Below are positions 41,972-51,054 of a DNA stretch of 64,000 nt, one piece after another (position 1 is the stretch's first letter; every line of letters begins with the position of its first letter). Source of the DNA: Microbacterium sp. Root53 (GTDB lineage Bacteria > Actinomycetota > Actinomycetes > Actinomycetales > Microbacteriaceae); NCBI RefSeq assembly GCF_001426925.1, contig NZ_LMFR01000012.1:1-64000 (forward strand), read 5' to 3'. A program made the position numbers and the translations under genes. The notes beneath the pieces are model-generated. The model saw nothing but the letters and a program-made list of their open reading frames with translations. It searched no databases and was not told where the DNA came from.

Positions 41972-42961
41972 CTACTGGGGCGGCGTCTGTCCGGCGGGCA
42001 GCGTGCCCAGGATGTCGATCGCGAACACGAGCGTCGAGTTCGCCGGGATGGCGCCCTGCTCCTGGTCGCCGTAGCCCTGGTCCGGCGGGATGACCACGAG
42101 CACCTGCGAGCCGACGGTCTGGCCCTTGAGCGCCTCGGCGAAGCCGGGCACGACCTGGTCGGCCGACAGGGCCGCGGGGGCGCCGTTCTCCCAGGTGGAG
42201 TCGAACACCTCGCGGTCCGCCCACGTCACGCCGGTGTACTGCACGAGCACGGTCTCGTCCTCGCCCAGGACCGGGCCGTCGCCCTTGATGAGCGTCTGCA
42301 CGACGGTCTCGGAGGGCGGCGGCGCGTCCGGGACGATGATGCCGGGGCGGCCGTCGGGGGCGCGCACGACCGTGGGCAGGCCCAGGCCGTCGTTGTACTG
42401 CGGCGTTCCCGACGCGGCGCGCGGCAGCACCTTGCGCACGTCGACGACCGCGATGAGCGAGCCCTCGGCGGGGAGGCCGGCCTGCGCGTATGCGGCGCGG
42501 GTCTCCTCGGTGACGCCGTCCTGCGACATCGCGACGGCGATCCGGGATCCCTCGGTCGCGCACAGCAGGGCGTCCTCGAGCGCGGGGAACTGCTCGGTCC
42601 AGCCGGTGAGCGGGCCGACCGCCGAGACGTCGCCGCTGTACGCGGTGCCGATCAGCGCCTGCCCGGTCTCGCCGTCGAAGAGCGTGATGTCGAGCACACC
42701 GGGCTGCGCGAGGTCGGTGATCACGGGGCCGTCGCCGCGCTCGACGTCGGCGTAGGCGTCCTCGTCGGTCGTGAACGGCGTGAACACGTCCAGCGTGGGC
42801 GCCGACTCCAGGGCGCCGGACACCTCGATCAGCGACATGGTCTCCGGGTCGCTGTCGGCGACGCGGTCGCACGTGGCTCCGGCGGTGCCGGCGGGCGCGC
42901 AGCCCACCAGGGCGACTCCGACGAGGGCGGCGATCGAGAGGACGGCCGAGGTTCTCCGCAT
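41972..42961 (-). CDS. FKBP-type peptidyl-prolyl isomerase lipoprotein
   Basis: A 329-residue lipoprotein: signal peptide MRRTSAVLSIAALVGVAL with lipobox VGC at about residue 21. An N-terminal domain of about 180 residues resembles the FKBP fold weakly. The C-terminal FKBP domain has VLVQYTGVTWADREVFDSTW, VVPGFAEALKGQTVGSQVLVVIPP and GAIPANSTLVFAIDIL. It probably assists folding of exported proteins. TAGACT lies 7 nt before ATG 42961, and the gene starts 10 bp after the trmI stop. Confidence 0.9.
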   Translation of the reverse strand: MRRTSAVLSIAALVGVALVGCAPAGTAGATCDRVADSDPETMSLIEVSGALESAPTLDVFTPFTTDEDAYADVERGDGPVITDLAQPGVLDITLFDGETGQALIGTAYSGDVSAVGPLTGWTEQFPALEDALLCATEGSRIAVAMSQDGVTEETRAAYAQAGLPAEGSLIAVVDVRKVLPRAASGTPQYNDGLGLPTVVRAPDGRPGIIVPDAPPPSETVVQTLIKGDGPVLGEDETVLVQYTGVTWADREVFDSTWENGAPAALSADQVVPGFAEALKGQTVGSQVLVVIPPDQGYGDQEQGAIPANSTLVFAIDILGTLPAGQTPPQ

Positions 42962-42968
42962 GCCGTTC

Positions 42969-42974
42969 AGTCTA
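42969..42974 (-). promoter_or_regulatory. -10 box for leaderless FKBP gene
   Basis: TAGACT is followed by seven bases and ATG 42961. It overlaps the trmI stop codon region. Confidence 0.5.
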
Positions 42975-44024
42975 TGCGTCCCGCTCGGGTGCCTCCGACG
43001 CCGCGGTGGCGCCCCCGGGCGCGTCCTCCTCGGCCGCCCGGCCCGATGCGAGCCGTGCGCCCTGCGCGGCCTTCTGCGCCTCGCGGATGCGCTTGCGGAG
43101 GTTCTTGTCGGTGATCTCGCGGTCGCCGACGGCGCCGGGCGTCCAGATCTCGACGTCCTCGTCCGAGAAGCTCTTCTTCGAGGCGCGGCGCTTGACCTCG
43201 GGCGGCACGACGCCCGGGGCCAGGCGACGCGCGGAGATCAGGAACGCCGTGTGCGCGACCATCCGGTGGTCGGGGCGCACCGCGAGGCCCTCGACGTGCC
43301 AGCCGCGCACCAGGGTCTCGTTCGCCTCGGGGTCGGTGAAGGCGCCCGTGCCGCGGATGTACTCGGCGACGCGCGAGAGCTGGGTGGCGGTCGCGACGTA
43401 GCAGATGACCACGCCGCCGGGCGTGAGCGCGTCCGCGACCGCGTCCATGACCTCCCACGGGGCGAGCATGTCGAGCACGACGCGGTCGACCGATCCCGGC
43501 TCGACCGCGGCGGGAAGCGCCTCGGCGAGGTCGCCGATCACGACCTGCCAGGTGTCGGGCGTCTCGCCGAAGAAGGTCTCGACGTTCGCCTGCGCCACCT
43601 CCGCGAACTCGGCGCGGCGCTCGAACGAGATCAGCCGCCCCTCCGAGCCGACCGCGCGCAGCAGCGACAGCGACAGGGCTCCCGAGCCGACGCCGGCCTC
43701 GACCACGACCGCGCCCGGGAAGATGTCGGCCTGCGCGACGATGGCCGCCGCGTCCTTCGGATAGACGATCGCGGCGCCGCGGGGCATGGACATCACGAAG
43801 TCGCGTAGCAGCGGACGCAGCGCCAGATACTCGTGCCCCGAGCTGTTCTCGAACACCGACCCGTCGGGGTGGCCGACGAGCTGCTCGTGCTTCAGCACGC
43901 CGTGGTGCGTGTGGAGCTCGCCGCCCTCGCGCAGCGTGATGGTGTGCATGCGGCCCTTGGGACCCGTCAGCTGCACGCGGTCGCCGTAGCGGAACGGACC
44001 ACTCGGACGCGCCGCGCCGGTCAC
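42972..44024 (-). CDS. trmI: tRNA (adenine-N1)-methyltransferase TrmI
   Basis: Encodes 350 residues. The N-terminal beta domain (GPFRYGDRVQLTGPKGRMHTI) is followed by a Rossmann methyltransferase core (VVEAGVGSGALSLSLLRAVG, VDRVVLDMLAPWEV) that uses SAM to form m1A58 in tRNA T-loops. A charged C-terminal extension of about 70 residues is typical of actinobacterial members. GTG 44024 overlaps the stop of the HAD hydrolase gene (GTGA). Confidence 0.9.
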   Translation of the reverse strand: MTGAARPSGPFRYGDRVQLTGPKGRMHTITLREGGELHTHHGVLKHEQLVGHPDGSVFENSSGHEYLALRPLLRDFVMSMPRGAAIVYPKDAAAIVAQADIFPGAVVVEAGVGSGALSLSLLRAVGSEGRLISFERRAEFAEVAQANVETFFGETPDTWQVVIGDLAEALPAAVEPGSVDRVVLDMLAPWEVMDAVADALTPGGVVICYVATATQLSRVAEYIRGTGAFTDPEANETLVRGWHVEGLAVRPDHRMVAHTAFLISARRLAPGVVPPEVKRRASKKSFSDEDVEIWTPGAVGDREITDKNLRKRIREAQKAAQGARLASGRAAEEDAPGGATAASEAPERDA

Positions 44025-44740
44025 GCGAGCTCCCCCGCGGTGCGCACCGCGTACGCCGCATGCAGCGCCGCGAGGTCGCCGGAGGTCCGGCCCGCCAGGG
44101 TCGGCCACAGCTCCGCGGCGCCCACGCCGTCGAGCGAGACCATGTTGGGCACGCCGAGCGCCACGGCGCCCGAGGCGATCGCCGCGCGCAGGCCGTTGGG
44201 CGAGTCCTCGATCGCGACCGTGTCGGCGATGTCGACGCCCAGAGCCTCGGCCGCCTGCAGGTAGGGGTCCGGGTACGGCTTGGGGCGGTGCGCGTCGTCG
44301 CCGGCGACGACCACGTCGAAGGCCGGGAAGTCGATCAGGTCGGCGATCGCGAGCGCCATGTGGCGCATCGACATCGTCACGAGGCCCGTGCGGATGCCCG
44401 CGGCGCGCAGGTCGCGCAGCAGCTCGAGCGCGCCCGGGCGGAACGGCACGCCGTTCTCCACGCACGAGGCGATCACCCGCGCGCTCAGCGTCGTGATGAT
44501 CTCGTCCACGCTGAGGCGCACGCCTGCCTGCTGCAGGATCCGCGCGGACGCGTCCAGGCTCAGGCCCACCAGCTGCAGGGCGTCCTCGTGCGTCCAGGTG
44601 CCGCTGTACTCCTCGACGAGCGGCGCCTCGGCCGCGATCCAGTACGGCTCCGTGTCGACGAGCGTGCCGTCCATGTCCCACAGGACGGCGCGGAGCTCCG
44701 GGCTGCCCTCGGCGGGCGCGGCGGCGTGAGGCGAAGTCAT
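44021..44740 (-). CDS. HAD-superfamily hydrolase, phosphoglucomutase-like subgroup
   Basis: A 239-residue protein with HAD motif I WDMDGTLVDTEP, a helical cap, motif II GLVTMSM, motif III KPYPDPYLQAAE and motif IV AIEDSPNGLRAA. A phosphatase or phosphomutase of unspecified substrate. It is coupled to trmI by a GTGA overlap. TAGGCT (44747-44752, minus strand) lies 6 nt before the ATG. Confidence 0.88.
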   Translation of the reverse strand: MTSPHAAAPAEGSPELRAVLWDMDGTLVDTEPYWIAAEAPLVEEYSGTWTHEDALQLVGLSLDASARILQQAGVRLSVDEIITTLSARVIASCVENGVPFRPGALELLRDLRAAGIRTGLVTMSMRHMALAIADLIDFPAFDVVVAGDDAHRPKPYPDPYLQAAEALGVDIADTVAIEDSPNGLRAAIASGAVALGVPNMVSLDGVGAAELWPTLAGRTSGDLAALHAAYAVRTAGELA

Positions 44741-44746
44741 CCGCCC

Positions 44747-44752
44747 AGCCTA
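44747..44752 (-). promoter_or_regulatory. -10 box for leaderless HAD-trmI operon
   Basis: TAGGCT is followed by six bases and ATG 44740. Confidence 0.55.
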
Positions 44753-44888
44753 GTCCGCGGGCGTCGCGCGGATCCTGTCAGACGGCCGCGCGACGGATCA
44801 CCGCGGCCCTGGCGCCCGCGGGCCGGGACGCGCCTATCCTGGGACGAAGCTCCGCCGGGCGCCAGGCGCGGCGGAAGGGAGGAGCCGA

Positions 44889-45788
44889 GTGGACCACGAG
44901 GCCGAGACGACCGGCGTTCCCGCCACCCTGGGCCGCCGCATCATCGTCGCAGCGTTCGACGGATGGAACGACGCGGGCGAGGCGGCGACGAGCGCCGTGA
45001 ACCTGCTGCTCGCGGACCGTCCCTACGAGCGCGTCCTGAGCGTGGATCCCGAGCTCTACTTCGACTACCAGTACACGCGCCCGACCGTCGAGACCGACGG
45101 CGAGGGCCGCCGGCGGCTGCGCTGGCCCGAGGCCACCCTGCACCGGCCGCTCCCCCGCCCGGGTGACGCCGACGTCGGCGGGACCGAGTTCTGGGTGCTC
45201 ACGGGCGTCGAGCCGGCGCGCGCCTGGCAGGCGTTCGCGGCCGAGTTCGTCGACGTCGCGCTCCGCGAGGACGTCACGGGCTTCGTCACGCTCGGCTCGA
45301 TGATGGCGGATGTGCCCCACACCCGCCCGATCTCGATCTTCGCGGGGAGCGACAACGAGACGCTGCGCTCCTCGCTGGGCCTCGAGCGCAGCACCTACGA
45401 GGGGCCGGTCGGCGTGCTGAGCGTGCTCGGCGATGCGGCGGAGCGGGCGGGCATCCCGTCGGTGAGCCTCTGGGCGAGCGTGCCGCACTACGTGGCCGGG
45501 CACACCCCCTCGCCCAAGGCCACGCTGGCGCTGCTGGACCGGCTCGAGGAGCTGGCCGCCGCCGACGTGCCGCGCGGCACGCTCGCGGCCGAGGCCGCCA
45601 CATGGGAGGCGACGATCGACGCGGCCGCCGCGGACGACGACGAGATGCGCGAGTACATCCACCAGCTCGAGCAGGCGCGCGACACGGTCGAATCCCCCGA
45701 GGCGTCGGGCGACGCGATCGCGCAGGCCTTCGAGAGCTACCTGCGCCGCAGCGACGGCCGCGACGACCGCGGCCGCAACGGACGCTGA
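44889..45788 (+). CDS. PAC2 family protein (second paralogue)
   Basis: A 299-residue protein: RIIVAAFDGWNDAGEAATSAVNLL, VDPELYFDYQYTRPTVE, VLTGVEPARAW, VTLGSMMADVPHTRPI and VPHYVAGHTPSPKATLALLDRL. It is better preserved than the PAC2 protein at 19654-20592 and has an acidic helical C-terminus (DDDEMREYIHQLEQAR) like proteasome-associated PAC2 homologues. GGGAGGAG before GTG 44889 gives a strong conventional ribosome site. Confidence 0.88.
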   Translation: MDHEAETTGVPATLGRRIIVAAFDGWNDAGEAATSAVNLLLADRPYERVLSVDPELYFDYQYTRPTVETDGEGRRRLRWPEATLHRPLPRPGDADVGGTEFWVLTGVEPARAWQAFAAEFVDVALREDVTGFVTLGSMMADVPHTRPISIFAGSDNETLRSSLGLERSTYEGPVGVLSVLGDAAERAGIPSVSLWASVPHYVAGHTPSPKATLALLDRLEELAAADVPRGTLAAEAATWEATIDAAAADDDEMREYIHQLEQARDTVESPEASGDAIAQAFESYLRRSDGRDDRGRNGR

Positions 45789-45820
45789 GCCGACCCGCTC
45801 CCCTCCGGCCGGGCACGCTC

Positions 45821-45968
45821 GGCCACGTTTCGACTCCTCGCTGACGCTCGTCGCTCAACGACCACCGGGTTGAACCCGTTTCGTCTCCGCTTCGCTCCGC
45901 TCAACGACCGGCAGCAACCCCCGGTCGTTGAGCGGAGGCGAGGAACGAGCCGGAGTCGAAACGTGGCC
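45821..45968. repeat. Composite palindromic repeat element, copy B
   Basis: A 148-bp element with perfect 17-bp terminal inverted repeats (GGCCACGTTTCGACTCC). Inside are three copies of the CGCTCAACGACC core, two direct and one inverted, the last forming CCGGTCGTTGAGCGGAG. It shares its core and GTTTCG ends with the element at 17228-17308. It carries no coding sequence and separates two convergent genes. Confidence 0.88.
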
Positions 45969-45996
45969 GGATCACCCCGCCCGGCCGAGCCCCGTG

Positions 45997-46830
45997 CTAG
46001 AACGCCGAGATCGTCCCCGTGGCGAGGAGCACCAGCAGGACGCCGCCGAGCAGGATGCGGTAGATCACGAACGGCAGGAAGCTGCCGCGCTTGAGGTAGG
46101 CCATCAGGTAGGCGATCACGAGCCAGCCGACCACGCCCGCGACGACGGTGGCGACCGCGGTCTCCGCCAGGCCGTACGGGCCGCTCGCCGGCTCGGTCAG
46201 CGCGTGCAGCAGCTCGTAGAGGCCGCTGCCGAACACCGCCGGCACCGCGAGCAGGAACGCGTACTCCGCGGCGGCGGCGCGATCGTAGCCGAGCAGCCGG
46301 CCGGCCGTCACGGTCGCGCCCGAGCGCGAGACGCCCGGGATGAGCGCGAGAGCCTGCGCGACGCCCATCGTGAGCCCGGACGGATAGGTGACGTCGTCGA
46401 AGTCGCGCTCGCGCCGGGCATAGCGGTCCGCGATTCCGAGCACGATGCCGAAGACGATCAGCACGGTCGCCACGATCCACAGGTTGCGGTTGAACGTGCG
46501 GATCTGGTCCTGCAGCAGGAATCCGGCGATCCCGATCGGGAGGGTCCCGATGATGACGATCCAGCCCATCCGCGCGTCCGGGTCGCTGTGCGGCACGCGG
46601 CCGGCGAGGGACTGCGCCCATCGCGAGATGATCCGCGCGATCTTGCGCCAGAAGTACACCAGCACGGCCGCCTCGGTGCCGATCTGGGTGATCGCGGTGA
46701 ACGTCGCACCCGGGTCGGTCGCCGACGGCAGGAACTCGCCGAGGATCCGGATGTGAGCGCTCGAGGAGATCGGCAGGAACTCGGTGAGCCCCTGCACGAG
46801 GCCGAGGATGATCGCTTCGATGAATGGCAC
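45997..46830 (-). CDS. uppP: Undecaprenyl-diphosphatase UppP (BacA)
   Basis: A 277-residue polytopic membrane protein that recycles undecaprenyl pyrophosphate for peptidoglycan synthesis and confers bacitracin tolerance. Both family motifs are present: [14 protein letters not shown] near the start and [13 protein letters not shown] in the middle. GTG 46830 lies 8 nt behind TAGGCT (46839-46844, minus strand), suggesting a leaderless or near-leaderless message. Confidence 0.96.
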   Translation of the reverse strand: MPFIEAIILGLVQGLTEFLPISSSAHIRILGEFLPSATDPGATFTAITQIGTEAAVLVYFWRKIARIISRWAQSLAGRVPHSDPDARMGWIVIIGTLPIGIAGFLLQDQIRTFNRNLWIVATVLIVFGIVLGIADRYARRERDFDDVTYPSGLTMGVAQALALIPGVSRSGATVTAGRLLGYDRAAAAEYAFLLAVPAVFGSGLYELLHALTEPASGPYGLAETAVATVVAGVVGWLVIAYLMAYLKRGSFLPFVIYRILLGGVLLVLLATGTISAF

Positions 46831-46876
46831 GGCTACCGAGCCTAGGTCACGGGCCCGCCGTCGCCTGGGAGCGACG

Positions 46877-48217
46877 TCAGAGCGAGCGGATCAGGTCGGT
46901 CAGCACGCGCTGCCCGAACTCGAGCGCGTCGAGGGGCACGCGCTCGTCCACGCCGTGGAACATGCCCGTGAAGTCCAGGTCGTGCGGCAGCTTCAGCGGA
47001 GCGAAGCCGTACCCGGCGATGCCGAGCGTGGACAGCGCCTTGTTGTCCGTGCCGGCGCCCAGGAGGTACGGCAGCACCGGCACACCGGGGTCGTGGCGGC
47101 CGAGCGCGGCGACCATCTGGTCGACGAGGTCGCCCTCGAACGGGATCTCCAGGCCGATGTCGCGCAGGAACATCTCGATGCGGATTTCGTCGCCCACGAT
47201 CCGCTGGATCTCGGCGAGCACGGCGTCCTCGGTGCCTGGCAGCACCCGCACGTCGACGGTGGCCTCGGCGAGATCGGGGATCACGTTGTGCTTGTATCCC
47301 GACGTGAGCCCCGTCGGGTTCGTCACGGTCTGGTACGACGAGCGGATGAACGCCTCGGCCGGCCCCGTGAGGGCCGCGAGCTCGTCGGGGTCGCGACTGT
47401 CGGTCTCGGCGAGCGTGCCGATGCCGTCGAGCAGCGCCCGGGTCGTGTCGGTCAGCTCGACCGGCCAGCGCGCGGTCCCGAGCCGCGCGACGGCCTCCGC
47501 CAGGCGGGTGACGGCGTTGTCCGGGTGCACGCGGCTGCCGTGACCCGCGCGCCCGCGCGCGACCAGCCGGATCCACATCAGCGCCTTCTCCCCCACCTGG
47601 AGGAGATAGGCGCGGCGATCGCCCACGCCGATCGAGTACCCGCCCACCTCGCTGATCGCCTCCGTGGCGCCGGCGAACCACTCCGGCCGGTCGCGCACGA
47701 CCCGCTGGGAACCCTCCACGCCGCCGTTCTCCTCGTCCGAGAAGAACGCGAGCACGATGTCGCGGTCGGGCTGCTCGCCCGCGCGCAGCAGCTCCGCCAC
47801 GGACGTGAGGATCATGGCGTCCATGTTCTTCATGTCCACGGCGCCGCGGCCCCACAGCATGCCGTCGCGGATCACGCCCTCGAACGGGTCGACCGACCAG
47901 TCCTCGGCGACGGCGGGCACCACGTCCAGGTGACCGTGCAGCACCAGGGCGGGCCGCGTCCGGTCGCGCCCGGGGATCCGCGCGCTCACGTTCGTGCGGC
48001 GCGGCACCGGCTCGTAGTACTCGGCGCGCAGGCCGAGCGACTCGAGGTACGCGCCCACGAACTCGGCCGCCTCGCGCTCGCCCTTCGCGCGTCCGGCACC
48101 CCAGTTGGTGGTGTCGATCCGGATCAGGTCGCGCGCGATCCGCACGACCTCGGACGGCTCGGCCCCCGCCGGGGCGGCCCCCGTCGCCGCGGTCCCGGTG
48201 CGCTCGGTGTCGGCCAT
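46877..48217 (-). CDS. M20/M25/M40 family metallopeptidase
   Basis: Encodes 446 residues. Dinuclear zinc motifs: [38 protein letters not shown] (catalytic Glu pair) and a C-terminal [15 protein letters not shown] central dimerisation domain starts near [15 protein letters not shown]. Likely a cytosolic dipeptidase or deacylase. TACGGT (48224-48229, minus strand) lies 6 nt before ATG 48217, a leaderless pattern. It diverges from the iron-boxed A-T-acyltransferase gene. Confidence 0.9.
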   Translation of the reverse strand: MADTERTGTAATGAAPAGAEPSEVVRIARDLIRIDTTNWGAGRAKGEREAAEFVGAYLESLGLRAEYYEPVPRRTNVSARIPGRDRTRPALVLHGHLDVVPAVAEDWSVDPFEGVIRDGMLWGRGAVDMKNMDAMILTSVAELLRAGEQPDRDIVLAFFSDEENGGVEGSQRVVRDRPEWFAGATEAISEVGGYSIGVGDRRAYLLQVGEKALMWIRLVARGRAGHGSRVHPDNAVTRLAEAVARLGTARWPVELTDTTRALLDGIGTLAETDSRDPDELAALTGPAEAFIRSSYQTVTNPTGLTSGYKHNVIPDLAEATVDVRVLPGTEDAVLAEIQRIVGDEIRIEMFLRDIGLEIPFEGDLVDQMVAALGRHDPGVPVLPYLLGAGTDNKALSTLGIAGYGFAPLKLPHDLDFTGMFHGVDERVPLDALEFGQRVLTDLIRSL

Positions 48218-48223
48218 GCTCCC

Positions 48224-48229
48224 ACCGTA
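48224..48229 (-). promoter_or_regulatory. -10 box for leaderless M20 peptidase gene
   Basis: TACGGT is followed by six bases and ATG 48217. Confidence 0.5.
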
Positions 48230-48281
48230 TCCCGCCGCCCGGGGCCCGCGGGGCCCGCGCGGGCGGGGCGCGCCCGGTGAG

Positions 48282-48300
48282 TTAGGATGTCCTAACCTCG
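48282..48300. promoter_or_regulatory. DtxR/IdeR-type iron box
   Basis: The 19-bp site matches 13 of 19 positions of the DtxR/IdeR consensus, keeping both half-site cores (TTAGG and CTAACCT). It also holds a perfect 7-bp palindrome (GTTAGGA/TCCTAAC, 48281-48296). It ends 42 nt before the A-T-acyltransferase start, a repressor position. Confidence 0.75.
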
Positions 48301-48342
48301 CTGCCCCTGCCGAGGCGCCCGCTCCCGAAGGTCTCCGCGCCC

Positions 48343-51054
48343 ATGCCCTCCACCGACGTCCGCCCCGGCCTGTCCCTGCTCTCGGGTCATCCCGACGCCC
48401 CCGCGCTCATCGCCGACGGCCGCGCGGTCACGTACGGCGAGCTCGACGGGCTGGTCCGCGCCCGCGTCCGCGCGCTGGGACCCACGCGCCGGCTCGTGAT
48501 GATCGCCGCCCGCAATGCGGTCGAGCCGATCGTGACCTACCTCGCGGCGCTCGAGGGCGGCCACCCGGTGCTCATGGTGTCGGGCGGCCAGGACGAGACG
48601 AGCCTGCGGCACCGGGCCGCGCTCGTGGAGCGCTTCGATCCGGACGTGATCGCCACGGACGGCGTCGACGGCTGGCGGCTCGAGGAGGTCCGCGCGGGCA
48701 CGCGGCACGAGCTGCATCGGGAGCTCGCGATGCTCGCCAGCACCTCGGGGTCCACCGGGTCTCCCAAGCTTGTGCGCCTGTCGGCGGAGAACCTGGCGAG
48801 CAACGCGGCCGCGATCGCGGAGTACCTCCGTCTCGAGCCCCGCGACCGCGCGGCGACCACGCTGCCGCTGCAGTACTGCTACGGGCTGTCGGTGGTCAAC
48901 AGCCACCTCCTCGCCGGAGGGAGCCTGCTGCTCACGGAGCGCTCGGTGTCGGACCCCCGGTTCTGGGACGACGCGGCCGCCCACGGGATCACCTCGTTCG
49001 CGGGTGTGCCGTACACGTTCGAGCTGCTCGAGGCCGGCGGGTTCGCCGACCGGGACCTGCCGCACCTGCGCTATCTGACGCAGGCGGGCGGGCGGCTCGA
49101 CCCGGCGGCCGTGCGGCGCTTCGCCGCGCTGGGCGCCCGCAAGGGCTTCGAGCTGTTCGTGATGTACGGGCAGACCGAGGCCACGGCCCGCATGGCCTAT
49201 CTGCCGCCCGAGCTGGCGGAGACGTGCGCGGGCGCGATCGGCCGTCCCATCCCCGGCGGGGCGTTCCGCCTCGACCCGCTCGACGGCGGCGATCCCGTCG
49301 CCGAGGGCGACAGCGGCGAGCTGGTGTACCAGGGCCCCAACGTCATGCTCGGCTACGCCGAGACCCCCGCCGACTTCGCGCTGGGGCGGACGGTCCACGA
49401 GCTGCGGACGGGCGACCTCGCGCGCCGGCGGCCCGACGGGCTCTACGAGATCACGGGTCGGCTGAACCGGTTCGTCAAGATCTTCGGTCTGCGCATCGAC
49501 CTCGACCGGCTCGAGCGCCTGCTCGCCGAGGAGGGCATCACGGCACGCGCCGCCGGTGCGGACGAGCGCCTCCTGGTCTTCGCGACGTCCGACCGGGCGG
49601 CCGCACGCGCGCGCGATCGCGCCGCGGCCCTGACCGGCGTCCCGGCCCACGCGATCGCCGCGCACGTCGTGGCGGAGTTCCCGCGCACCGCCAACGGCAA
49701 GCCCGACAACGCCGCGCTGGTGCGCATCGCCGAGGAGCAGGATCGCGCCGCCCGCGCCGTCGCGGCGGTCGCGGGCGGCGACGGCGCCGTGACGCCGCAG
49801 TCCGTGCGCGACCTCCTGGCGCTCCTGCTGGACCGGCCCGACGCCGGCATCGACGACTCGTTCGCGGGCCTCGGCGGCGACTCGCTCAGTTACGTCGAGG
49901 TCAGCCTCCGGCTCGAGGCGATGCTGGGCGCCCTGCCGCGCGACTGGCCCACCCGCTCGGCCCGAGGGCTCGCCGAGCTCGCGGCCCCCCGCGCCGCGCA
50001 GGACGAGACGGCCCGGCCCGCGGCACGCGCGCGGCGGTCGCGTCTCGCGCACGTCGAGACCCCGGCCGTCCTGCGCGCGCTCGCGATCGTGCTCATCGTC
50101 GGCACGCACGCCGATCTCTTCTCCCTCAAGGGCGGCGCGCACCTGCTGCTCGCGGTCGCCGGGTACAACATCGCCCGCTTCGCGCTGACGGACGCGCCGG
50201 GCGTGACGCGCGTGCGACGCCTGATCCGCGGCATGAGTCAGCTCGCCGTCCCGGCCGTGCTGTGGATCGGCGCGGTCGCCCTGATGACGGGCTTCTACCT
50301 GCCCACCACGGCGCTGCTCGTGAACAACCTGGTGCCGGGCGACGGGCGCTGGAACGAGCAGTGGCAGTTCTGGTTCCTCGAGGCGATGCTGTGGGGCATG
50401 GCCGGCCTGGCGCTGCTGCTCGGCGTGCGCGCGATCGACCGGCTGGAGCGGCGGATGCCGTTCGCGTTCCCGCTCGCCCTCCTCGGCGCGGCCCTCGCGG
50501 CGCGACTCACGCTCACGGGCCTGCACGCCGAGCACGTCGAGCGGTACGCGGCCGCGTCGGTCGCGTGGCTCATCGTGCTCGGATGGCTGGTCGCGCGCGC
50601 CGACACCACGTCGCGACGGGTGCTCGTGTCGGCGCTGACCGCGGTCACGGTGTTCGGCTTCTTCGGCGATCCGGCGCGCGAGGCCATCGTGGCGGGCGGC
50701 ATCCTGCTCCTCGTGTGGCTCCCGGCGATCCCGCTCCCGCAGGCGCTGTCGCCCGCGGTCGGCACGCTCGCGGGCTCGTCCCTGTTCGTCTACCTCACCC
50801 ACTGGCAGGTCTACCCGCCGTTCGAGCAGAGCGCGCCCTGGCTGGGCACGCTGCTGTCCTTCGCGGTCGGGATCGTCGCGTGGCAGGCGTACACGCGCGC
50901 GAGCTCGGCGGGGGCCGCGGCGCTGCGCCGGGTCCGCACGCTGCGCCGCACCGGCCGCCGCGTCGCCGCGCCGACGGCCGCTCAGACCGCCGTCGTCGAG
51001 CCGGCCGCGGCCGGCACCGAGGCCGCGGCCGAGACCGCGCCCTCGCCCGCGTAG
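48343..51054 (+). CDS. NRPS-like fusion: adenylation - carrier - membrane acyltransferase-3
   Basis: Encodes 903 residues. Adenylation domain (1-460): TSGSTGSPKLV, YGQTEATARM, TGDLARRRPDG and Lys453 (NGKPDN). Carrier domain with phosphopantetheine Ser514 (GGDSLSYVEV). The rest (about 570-875) has roughly ten transmembrane helices with the acyltransferase-3 signature R-x10-H (Arg578, His589) and LTHWQVY. The layout suggests activation of a carboxylic or amino acid, loading on the carrier, and transfer across or onto the membrane. No condensation or thioesterase domain is present. An iron box precedes it. The last 73 bp overlap the convergent Fe-transporter ATPase gene. Product unknown. Confidence 0.85.
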   Translation: MPSTDVRPGLSLLSGHPDAPALIADGRAVTYGELDGLVRARVRALGPTRRLVMIAARNAVEPIVTYLAALEGGHPVLMVSGGQDETSLRHRAALVERFDPDVIATDGVDGWRLEEVRAGTRHELHRELAMLASTSGSTGSPKLVRLSAENLASNAAAIAEYLRLEPRDRAATTLPLQYCYGLSVVNSHLLAGGSLLLTERSVSDPRFWDDAAAHGITSFAGVPYTFELLEAGGFADRDLPHLRYLTQAGGRLDPAAVRRFAALGARKGFELFVMYGQTEATARMAYLPPELAETCAGAIGRPIPGGAFRLDPLDGGDPVAEGDSGELVYQGPNVMLGYAETPADFALGRTVHELRTGDLARRRPDGLYEITGRLNRFVKIFGLRIDLDRLERLLAEEGITARAAGADERLLVFATSDRAAARARDRAAALTGVPAHAIAAHVVAEFPRTANGKPDNAALVRIAEEQDRAARAVAAVAGGDGAVTPQSVRDLLALLLDRPDAGIDDSFAGLGGDSLSYVEVSLRLEAMLGALPRDWPTRSARGLAELAAPRAAQDETARPAARARRSRLAHVETPAVLRALAIVLIVGTHADLFSLKGGAHLLLAVAGYNIARFALTDAPGVTRVRRLIRGMSQLAVPAVLWIGAVALMTGFYLPTTALLVNNLVPGDGRWNEQWQFWFLEAMLWGMAGLALLLGVRAIDRLERRMPFAFPLALLGAALAARLTLTGLHAEHVERYAAASVAWLIVLGWLVARADTTSRRVLVSALTAVTVFGFFGDPAREAIVAGGILLLVWLPAIPLPQALSPAVGTLAGSSLFVYLTHWQVYPPFEQSAPWLGTLLSFAVGIVAWQAYTRASSAGAAALRRVRTLRRTGRRVAAPTAAQTAVVEPAAAGTEAAAETAPSPA

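Noticed and set aside
48343..51054. Full NRPS biosynthetic cluster
   Set aside because: Only one adenylation and one carrier domain are present. There are no condensation, thioesterase, transferase or export genes of a cluster around it.
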